Positions 51,601 to 62,272 of a stretch of DNA of 64,000 nt are shown piece after piece. The position numbers were made by a program, and so were the translations under genes. Source of the stretch: Thalassia testudinum (Eukaryota > Streptophyta > Magnoliopsida > Alismatales > Hydrocharitaceae). The notes under the pieces are model-generated. The model saw nothing but the letters and a program-made list of their open reading frames with translations. It did no database searches and was not told where the DNA came from. Position 1 is the stretch's first letter. Every line of letters starts with the position of its first letter. The stretch spans positions 41,819,001 to 41,883,000 of the forward strand of contig JAZHRO010000055.1 in NCBI GenBank assembly GCA_037157565.1, in the 5' to 3' direction.

Positions 51601-54600
51601 CACCTAACGCTTAAAAATTGGTTCTGATGGGTTTAGTTGTTGGATAGGCATTCAAACATCTTCAGCACATTCCAAGAAAGATATAGAAGCATTTAAATCT
51701 AATTTTCACTCAATTTCATTCAAATTCAAGGATATAACAGTTAAACTAAGTAAATATGCTGACAATGAATTCAAATCAAATGTACAGGCAATTATAATTG
51801 AATTTAAATCAATTTCAAGTACATGAAAGCTTGCACATTAGATCCTAGCATTATAAAATAGTGTCAGCTTCCTTGAATTCTCCAAAATTTCAAATTCCCA
51901 GCTTAGATTCTTAGTTCAAACCTGCTGAAAATGATATGTAGCAGCCAAATTGCTGCTGTAATGCTACTCACTAAATCTGAGCAGCAGATCATAATGCCAA
52001 ATTGAGCAGCACTACTGCTGCTACTCGTTAAACAAGATCAATTCACAAATACATTTGAGATTTAAATATCCACAAATATACGTAATCAATAGTAAATCCT
52101 CTACATGTCTGCTACTCAATGAAACCAGCAGCTTATCTTGCTGCTATTGCTGCTGAGATTAATCAACAACTAAATCCAACTTTGAAACCTGATCCAAGGC
52201 TCTTTAATTTCATTCCAGTTTGAAACAACCCAGATCTAGATATCATTACGCCCAAAAATAACTTAGAGCATAAAATCATTTGAAATTAGGTCTGAGATGT
52301 ATGAATTAAATTCCATAAAAAATCATTTCAACCTCTCTCCAAACACCTCAAAATTAAAGGAAATTCTCAGAAATCGTTGAAATCCTAATCTTATCTCCAT
52401 CTTACACTATAGACAATGTAAGATGGAAATCTAAACCAAGATCTCAAAAACAATGTCGACTCAGTTAACCTTTTGATGTAGGATTATTGTGGTGACCTGA
52501 TCACCCAATAAATCTACATACTATGGTTTAGTATTCAAATTTATTACAATCCTCCTAAAATCCTCAGATTATTGCCCGGACTTCAAATCCAGACTTCGGA
52601 TTTTCATCAGCCTAGACTCCACAGAGAAGAGCAGGAACTTCAAAGAGTTGAAGCTAAGAGAATCCAATCAAATGAATCTGAGGCAATTGCAATGCATCCA
52701 GTGAACTCAGATAAACTCTATTTTGACAGTTAAACCCAAATCAGTTGCCATTACTCATAAACTCAATCAATTGGCCATTGGAAACAAATTTGATAAGGTC
52801 TTCGAATCAGCTCAATATAAATGAAAGAGAGGGTGATTGTGGCTTAATGACATGGATGAGATCACCCTCAAGTGATTTTCGACGTGATTTAGATCTGAAA
52901 GCTAGAAAACTTCAGATCTAAATCAATTCAAATGGATGGAATGGTTAGATGACTGAAACCATAAGTGGATCAAGGAATGTGGATTGTAGGGTGAAGAGGA
53001 AGAAAAATGAGTTGCAATGGAGGTGGAAAAACACCCCTCTGATCTGAATTGATCAAGGAGGGTAAGATCGAGTCTAGACTAACCTACCTCTAATTCACAC
53101 TAATCCATCATCAAATTTGACATCTAACTACACCTAACTAATCTGAATTACACTAACTAACACTAAAACTAATTTAGAAAGCAATTAAAATCCTAATCTA
53201 ATTAGAAGAATGAGACCTATGGATCCAAAGTCGACGGTTGGAGAGGAAGAAGGGAGAGAGGTCTCTAGCAAAGTGAAAGCTCTCTAGTGGAGCTCAGAGT
53301 CGCCCTCAAGTGCTACGTGATCCTTAGCAGTGAGGAGAGGTTGCAGAGAAATGGATTCCACTGCTGTAGGCAACGGATAGGGGTGTATGAGGAGGGGAAG
53401 CTGGAGAGGATGAAGAGATCGCCTCAAGGGAGTAGGCGAGGAGGTCAATAGCGTGTGCAAGGAGCTGCAGTGATGCTTAAATAGCCAAGGGAGTGAATCA
53501 GAGCACCACGAGATGGATTTTGGCGAGATTAGGGTAAATGATGGTGATTGTCTAAGAGGAGGGTGGGAACTCTAGGATGAAATCTGACCATATGATGGGA
53601 TCTGGGCTAAGGGGTGATCCTACGTGCGAGAGCACAGAAAGATTTGATCAGGATCGGCCATAGGATCATGGATGTATGGATGCGACAGCCTTGATTATGC
53701 GTGTTCTTCGGCAGCTACAGTAGAGCACCGGCTGCAGTTGTGTTGGAGATTTTGCAGACATGCCCTTCCATTGAAATGGTAGAAAGATTACTCAGAAACC
53801 CATAAGTGGAGGAATGTATAGCAGCACGGTCCCTGATGGTTTACAAATAGGTCCCCACGACTTTAAGAAAGGTCCTTAGATGGTTTTTATGTGAAGAAAT
53901 GAGGATGACTTAAGGACCTAAATGTAATATCAATAATGCAGGGTCCTAATGATGCACAAATGCAACCAAGTTTTTATTGAAGCATAATTGAATATTTAGG
54001 AGGTTAATGCAACCTTCAATTTGAACTTTTGAACCAAAATATGTGTTCAATTTGCAATTTGGATCACCATATTATACTTTGAATAGAATACCTCAATTTG
54101 TGACCTAACTTTGTATTTTTAACATTGATCTCCTAATTTAGGTCATTTTCCCTAGTTCTCACACTTAACCCTTTTCTTGTGTTAATTATGTACTGTTTAG
54201 CCTATTTCTAGCTTAACTTAAGCATTTTAACTATGATGAGCCACACCTCATTAATTAGGACAATAAAAAGTATTTTATCACCTTTATAAATGACAATAGT
54301 AGATACTATTATGTATATTTGTTTAAGTTTAAGGATGAGGCATTAAGTAAATTCCTCATCTTTAGGAAAGAAGCAGAAACACAAACTGAGAAAACTCTTA
54401 AGAGACTGAGGTCAGAAAGAGGAGGGGAATATACGTCCAACTTATTTAATGAACAGTGCCAAGTTCATGAAGTGAGGGCCTCATATTTCCCTCAATATAA
54501 TGGGATAGCAAAGCGAAAGAATAGGATCCTAATTGACATGGTCAACGCTTTCTTGCAAAGCTCAGGATTACATACTTACATGTGAGGATAACCTTTGAAT

Positions 54601-57600
54601 ACGGCATGCCATATTCTGAATAGAGTTCCCCTTAAGCATAAGAAAAGTAATCCATTTGAGATTTGGAGAAACAAGAAACTAAGTTTGAAATACTTTAAAG
54701 TGTGAGGCTGCCTTGCAAAGGTGGTTGTCCCAGAACACAAGAGGAAGAAGCTTGGACCTAAGTCAGTTGATGCGATATTTCTGAGTTATGTTGATAACAG
54801 CTATGCCTATAGATTTTTTGTTATAAAAGCTGAGATTTCAGGCATAAATGTCAACACTATTGTTGAGCTTCGCGATGCTAAATTTTTTGAGGATGTCTTC
54901 GCTATGAAGACTAGATTACCTCAAAATATGACTTCAGATGATCTAACCACCACATCTAGTTCTATTCCTGGTCAAGTGGAAAGGATGTCCAATGTGGGGG
55001 TTAGCTCTTCCCATTTTGAACCCAATCAAGTAGAATAATTTGAACCTAAGAGAAGTAAAAGACCATGAATTATCAAGGATTTCGGAAGTGATTTTATTAC
55101 TTACCAAATCAAGGACGATCCCCCCACTTAAAGTGATGCTATGACTTCTTCTAAAGTTAAGCATTGGAAAGATGTCATTAAGAATAAGATGGACTCAATC
55201 ATCTCTAATGGCACTTGGGAGTTGGTTGATTTACCTCCAAGGTGTTCTACTATTGGGTGCAAGTGGGTGTTTAAGAGAAAACTCAGGTCTAACAGATTTA
55301 TTGAAAAATACAAAGCTAGACTTGTTGCTAAGGGGTTCAAGCAAATGGAAGGAATCGATTATTTCAATACCTATTCTCCAGTAACTAGGATACTACTATC
55401 TGGATGCTTATTGCATTGGCTTCTATTTATGATTTCATTATCCACCAAATGGATGTGAAGGTCGCCTTTCTTCATGGCAATCTTGAAGAGGAGATCTATA
55501 TGGACCAACCTGAGGGATTTTTAGCTCTTGGAAATGAGAAAAAGGTTTGTAAGCTTATTAAATCTCTTTATGGTTTGAAACAGGTACCCAAGTAATGGTA
55601 TGAAAAGTTTGATAAAGCTATACAATCTTTTGGCTTTGTAGGTCACAAATCACACAAGTGTGTCTACTCTATGATTAAGAATGATATGTGCATTGTCCTA
55701 TGCCTATATGTAGATAATATATTACTGTTTAGATCAAACAGTAGAATTGTTAAATGAAACTAAGTTGTTCTTGAATAGTAAGTTTAAGATGAAGGATATG
55801 GGTGTTGTAATGTATTCTAAGCCTCAAACTAATTTAGTCAGCAGAGAGGATAGCTATTTCTCAATCTCATTATGTTGAGAAGGTTCTTGAGAAATTCAGC
55901 TATGAAGATTGTAAGGCTATAAGCACTCATTTTTATTCATCCAAAACTCTCTATAAGAACAAAAGTGGAACGCCTGTTTCACAACTAAGATATTCACAGA
56001 TTATACGAAGCTTGATGTATTTGGCTAATTGCACTAGACCGAATATTTCCTTTTCTGTGTCTAAGTTGAGTAGATACACAAGCTATCCTGACCATACTCA
56101 TTGGAATGCCTTAAACCAAGTACTTAGGTACTTAAAAGGAACTGTTTCCCTTAATTTGCATTACAGTAAATATCCTTCAGTTTTGGAAAGATATAGTGAT
56201 GCAAGTTGAATCAATTAAATGGAGGATTCTAGGAGTAATGGTGTTACAGGATATGTCTTTACCCTTGGAGGCAGTGTAGTCTCCTGGTGGTTTACAAAAT
56301 AGACCATTTTATCCCAATTTACCTTTGAGGCTGAGCTATGTGCATTGGATACCATTGGAATTGAGGCTGAATGGCTAAAGAGACTTCTTATAGAAATCCT
56401 TACGGTTGGTAAGCTAATTCCTGTGATATCTTTGCATTGTGATAGCATGACAGCTATAGCAAAGATTAAGAGTTCAAAGTTTAATCAGAAAATAAGAAGA
56501 TATATCCAAATCAAACTCAAGTCTATAAAGGATTTAGTGTCTCAAGGAGTGATTGCTATGGAATGTATAGGATCCATGGATAACACAACAGATCCGTTTA
56601 CTAAAGGACTTGAAAGATCTTTAGTCCTTAAGTCTAGGCTTGGGATGGGACTGAGACCCATTGGGAGTTCACCCGCAGCAGCAACCCAACCTAACTGAGT
56701 GGAGATTCCACAAAGTAGGTTCAATATGGTAACAAGTTGTATAGGGAACTGGTTGGAACTCATTGTTAGATGTTTTTACATCTGAGTCTAATCTCTAAAA
56801 GCTTGGGTGCCTTAAGCTGCAAATTTAGGAAGTGCAAAGGCTCTGAATGAGTTCAAGCCTTTATGGCAGGATGTAAGCAGTGCATCCTTGGAGAATGCCA
56901 CCTATGTGAGTGTTACTGTGGGCCATAAGGGAATAGGATCTTTCCTGATTATACTCATGAAACAAGATAGGGTGCATGGCCCTTAAGAGTACCAACCCTG
57001 AAAATTATCACTAAGAACTTCATTCTGTTGTCACCACTATACACCCCACATCAAAGGTCCAGAGTTTAAGACTAGTTTCACTTTATTCCTATAGTGGTGA
57101 AGGTGGATGACTCAAGTAAGGGTTCAAACCAAAATGTACCTTTACTGAAAGCAGAGTGTAGTAGCTAAGGGATTTATCATTGAATTTCAATGATGAATTT
57201 ATGGGGGAATGTTGGACTTGAGAGCTTAATTGCATCAATCGGGATGCAATTGTTATATAGTGACATGGGAATTCATGTTGAAATCAGTGAGATTTGGGAG
57301 AGGTTTGTAGTTCCATGCTAGAAGTGGACAAACCTCTTGGTGGATGTAAAAGGCTTTTTCCTCCCATAGCTTATGTAGCAAAGAGTGAAAGGTGGAGCTG
57401 GGGACCACGCACACACGCCCGCGCACCTTGTCCCGCCCCAGCCCGTCTTGGGCTCGAGCTCGGGTGAAAATCAATTTAGAACTTAGAACTTGGACTCTTT
57501 TGCTACGAACTTTTATCTCATGATTTTGACCTGGATGGGTCGATCAAAAGGTAAAATTGGTCTACAAATTGTTTTGGTCGATAAATGAGTTAAGTTTGGT

Positions 57601-60600
57601 CAATCAATTAATTTGGTCGACCAAAAAGTCAAGTTTGATCAACCAATTTATTTTGGTCGATCAATGGACTTAAGTGGTCTATCAATTGTCGTATTTCCAT
57701 AAAACGGGAATTTCCTTGAACGTCTGGCTGTGGGCTCTATATAAAGGCCATGAGAGGGCTCTCATTTGACACACAAGAGCAGAAAAGCTCTCTCTACTCT
57801 GTCCCTCTCCCTCTCCCACTCGTTCTTGTCTTTCTTTCTTGGTGTGTTCGTTTGACGTGAGATTGGTAGAAAAATCTTCAATCGCTTTTGTTGATTTTAC
57901 ACAGGGAGATTGAGAGATCCACGAGAAGTTTTTTATTAATCAAACCATTAAATTGGTATATCAATCGGGAATTTGGTTAGAAACCAAATTGTCTCGACTT
58001 CATTTTCCTGAGGTGATTTTCAAGAACGTCCAAGATCGGAGTGCGCTAAATCTTGGAGGTGGATCGTCGTATCCTGGGAGGAGGTCATCAGACCCCGATA
58101 CACCAATATTGTAGGGGGTGATACCTTCTCTAAGGGAAGTCCTTAACGGACGCTTCAATTGGAGTAATCTCTAACTTTTCTTCGTTTTGTTTACTTGTGC
58201 TATTGTATGTTATTTATTCTTTATTTTATTCTTGATATTGTCAAATCACGCTTAACTTGCTTGATTTAATATTTTTCATTTATATGAAAATGTTGGAAAT
58301 GTATATTTTTTTATTTATTTATTTCCTTTACACGTTTATTTTAACAATACATATCTCAGCAACCACTATGCTTAAAACTATACTCTTTATAGATGAGGAC
58401 TTTAAATAATAAAGTATTAGACAAAAATCTTTTTGATGGATTTTTTTGGCCTCGTCCATAAACTAAAACAATATAATAAACATCCGATAGCAATCACATG
58501 CAAGGCGTCACAACACTCCAATATCTCTTTGCATCTTCAAGCTCTATGTCATCGGAAGCTTCAAACATGAGTTTACAAATGAGGGACCTTCTATTTTGAT
58601 TCCTAAGTAGGGATGCCAATTGGAGTTTTAGGTCACGTTTTGGTTTACCAAACTCATCCATGTTTAGAAACCTATTGGGCGAGAATCGAATGAATTATTA
58701 TTGACTGAATGCCCTCCTATATATAATGGATCACTAGAGTACATAATACGAATGGGATTACATAGGAAAGACTAAAATAAGAAAAGATTAAAAATAGGAA
58801 ATACAATGAAAGGAAAAAAAGAATCAATCTATTTTAGCACTTCCTCTCAAGTTGAAGCATATATATCATGCATGCTCAATTTGCAACAAATAAGTTCAAG
58901 TCAACGATGGGGAAGAACCTTCATCAATATATCTGCGAATTGATCCTCAGAGGCTATGTAAGGTGTAGAGATTCTTCCAAATAGTATTGCATCTCCTATA
59001 AAATAGCAATCAACTTTAATATGCTTTGTAGGCTCAAGAAAGGTAGGATTATTAGTAATAACACAATAAATGTTGCTACCTTATTATCACAGTAATAGGA
59101 ATAGGAAATGTGATAGATATGCTAAAGTCCCGAAGTATGGAATAGGGGACAACATTTTTCTTCTTGCTACGCCATCTAGCCATATTACAACCAACAAATT
59201 ACAAAAAGTCAATTTAAATTAGCGATCCTCATGAGCCCTAACATAATCTGCATCTATATCGCCCTAAACATGAATGTGACCATGATTTTCAAAATGAAGT
59301 CCTTTGCCAAGTAAGGATTTTAAATGTCTGAGAACCTGACAACCACCCACCCAGTGAATCTCTCTAGGTTGATGCATAAACTAACCATGTCTTCTAACTG
59401 CGAAGGAAATATTAGTCTTAGTAGAGCAATTTGCCAATAGAAGGTTGATCATCTTTAAGTGATAGACTATCATTATCACTTAGTGGCATCATGGGATCTA
59501 GTGAAATAGATGCAAGCTTGTAGCCAAGCATGCCTATGTCACAAATTAGGTCAAGGACATACTTCCTTTAGAAAGAGCAAGACTTGTATCAACATGGTTC
59601 ACCTCTATTTCAAGTAAGTAATTGGATAGTCCAAGATCTTTCATGACAAATCAAGCATGCAGAGAAGTTTTGGTTGCCATAACACCATTCCGATTACCTC
59701 CAGTTAATAGAATATCATCCATATAAACTATACCAATAACTAATCTAGTAGAGCAATGCAAATTAAAAATGGAGTCCTCAAAAAAAGAACAAGTGAAACC
59801 AAAAAGCTGAACTGCCTTATTAAATCTTTCAAATGATTCCCTAGGCTCCTTTTTAAGCCCAAATATTGCTTTCATAAGTTTGCAGGTGCATTCCTCCTAA
59901 ATGACAATATATCCCTCCTGTTATATATTACCATAAAAGAATACATTTTTCACATCTAACTAGTATAGAGGGTAGTTCTTGTGAACAACAACATAGATGA
60001 GGATTTAAATAGCAGGGAGTCATGCAATAGGAGAAAATGTGGTCAAAGTAATCTACATCACAAGTTTGAGTAATCTATACCGAAGTATTTGTGCAGTCCT
60101 TGCCTGCTTTGAGATGTATCAATTCCTTGCTTTAGATTAAGTTCAAATGTTGGAGAGCTAAAGATTCAAATTCCCCTGATTTCGTATCTCTCAAGTCTTC
60201 ACTGGAGCAAAATTTTCATCTGATCCAAATATTCATCAATTAAATAGACAGTTAAATTATTAGAAGAAGACATACATATGATGTGCAACCAGAATTTTGC
60301 AAAGACCTGTAGGTTTCACTACAATGTTAAACACTAATAAAGAATATATGTGACGAAGAAAATCGAGTGATTTCATGATTGCTCCTTTGTTACCATCTGT
60401 ATCCCTATAATTCACAATCATACCGCGGCACATACTGGAATATGATGCCACAGGTCTGATTTTTGCAATGAGTCTTTTTCTTTCTTTGTAATAGTTCTTA
60501 AATACAATTCCTTATTCATGTGAAGATAATGAACACCATTTCATATAATGCAATATTGTTCATTATCTTCTATAAATTGCATTGAGAACTATCGGATTAT

Positions 60601-62212
60601 CACTTGCCATTGGAGGTTAAGTAGTTTGACTTCCATCTATAGACCACAATCCAAATCATAATCAGTATAGGAAGGAGAAAAAAAAATGCAGAATCTTTTC
60701 GGAAAAGAACTTAGGATCTAACTTATCATGTTCTTGTTCGGGTACATTCAGATGTATAGCTTTTGCTGCTAATTTGATTTGTTATATTCCCTTTTAAGAC
60801 ATTTGAAGGTTTCGGGTTACAATTAAAGTAAGTGCAACAACATGTAGCTTACTTATCTTCTGTGATCTACTTATTTGTGGATGGTAAATTTCAAGCTTTT
60901 CTTGTTCCTCCAATTCCATTTTGCAGACTTGTTCAAACAATGGATTACTCTGTCGTGGTCTTCGACACCGCTCCAACGGGCCACACACTAAGGCTATTGC
61001 AATTCCCAAAAACATTAGAGAAGGGTTTGTCCAGAATAATAGCACTGAAAAATAAGTTCGGTGGTCTGTTGAGCCAGGTATATTTCCTGGATATCTTCTC
61101 TGCTAATGCAGTCCTTTAGCTAGATATAAGAGGGTTATCCGCCATTTCTGATCGAGATTATGGGATCGAAAATTGTGTAAATTTACCACCGAATTTAATT
61201 TGGAGGTGATGCTATCTTCAACAAGTAAATTTATATGTTACCATTTCTCTGAAATATATTAGGTGCATGTAGATTCTTGTTGATTTGGGTCAGTCAGAAA
61301 TCTGAACCACTCAGGGTTAAAGGAATAAGGATTGAGAATGTGGTTACCACCCATCTGCATGTGTTTAGGAAAAAGAGGGCAAAGAGAAGAAAACATGTTT
61401 GCTAACCTTTTCAAATGATATCAGGCTACAAGAATTTTTGGTCTTGGAGATGACGTGCTTACGGATACCCTTGTGGGCAAACTGGAGAGCATGAAGGATG
61501 TAATCGAACAAGTGAATCTACAGTTTAGGGATCCTGTAAGAGCACATACGTTTTGTTTTTTTATTTCCAGAAGCACATCATGTAATTCTTGCATCATAGA
61601 TATATGGATCGCCATATACTCTCTTGTTGGCCTTTTTAAGTTTTAATTTTTTCAGGCTTTTCCCTACAATGAAAAGAAGGATTATCTGTCTAATGCCATT
61701 GCCATTATTATTTCAAGTAGGCTGTTTTGATTTGAATTATAGAGCACCATACCGACATTGTCAAGATGCTTGACAGGATTTAACCACCTTTGTTTGCATT
61801 TGCATCCCGGAGTTCCTCTCCCTCTATGAAACTGAGAGGTTGATCCAAGAACTCACCAAGTTCGAGATCGACGCTCACAACATCATCATTAATCAAGTTC
61901 TCTTCGACGATGAAGGTTAATTGTCTATTTATGGCTCAGCCTCTTTCTGGCTTCTCTTCATGTCCTTAACATCTTGTTTCATGCAGCTGTTGAGTCCAAA
62001 ATGTTGAAAGCTCGAATGAAGATGCAACAGAAATACATAGATCAGTTCTATATGCTGTATGATGATTTTTACATCACCAAGCTACCACTGGTTCCAGAGG
62101 AGGTACTCCCACTGAACCAATATTATTTGTTTAGTGAAGTGTAATAATGTTATTTCCCTCTTATTGGTTACTGATTGAGCTTTGTCTATCAAAGCTAAAT
62201 CATAAATACATG

Positions 62213-62272
<60 letters not shown>

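Larger units (their letters stand above)
37196..54250. mobile_element. LTR-like element 2, about 5 kb native length, interrupted by the Tekay-like element
   Basis: The copia integrase frame stops matching after ...NGVLT at 37195 and resumes at about 54256 with [11 protein letters not shown]. The insert therefore starts near TGATCAACT (37196) and ends near CACACCTCA (54250). Imperfect flanks are TTGAC and TTAAT. Removing the Tekay-like element and its 5-bp duplication leaves about 5.0 kb with no coding domain. The right half resembles element 1. AT-rich sequence fills 37200-37808 and 49858-51590. A long solo LTR is the likeliest explanation. Confidence 0.55.
20293..58346 (+). mobile_element. 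Ty1/copia retrotransposon, full length but inactivated and split by nested insertions
   Basis: The left LTR is 20293-21369 and the right LTR 57210-58346. They are clearly homologous, and the imperfect 5-bp flanks are CTACA and ATACA. The coding order gag, zinc knuckle, protease, integrase, RT, RNase H on the + strand is typical of copia. The coding sequence is in three pieces (21409-21872, 36110-37195, 54256-56698) separated by the gypsy and LTR-like insertions. A purine tract ATGGGGGAA (57201-57209) directly precedes the right LTR. Stops and frameshifts in every domain make it non-autonomous. It is the oldest insertion of the nest because the others lie inside it, and it has the same orientation as GET3. 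Confidence 0.9.
17845..60926 (+). other. GET3 intron 2, about 43 kb, filled with nested retrotransposons
   Basis: It runs from gtgagt to ttttgcag. Continuity of the gene across it is shown by the matching phase (AA|A, Lys131) and by the joined sequence EMLK-LVQTMDY, which is contiguous in plant GET3. Native sequence appears limited to roughly 17845-20292 and the stretches around the remnant at 58350-60926. The rest is the copia nest at 20293-58346. Confidence 0.9.

Noticed and set aside
60260..60451. Minus-strand 63-codon frame beyond the copia remnant
   Set aside because: No recognisable copia or host domain; too short to call.
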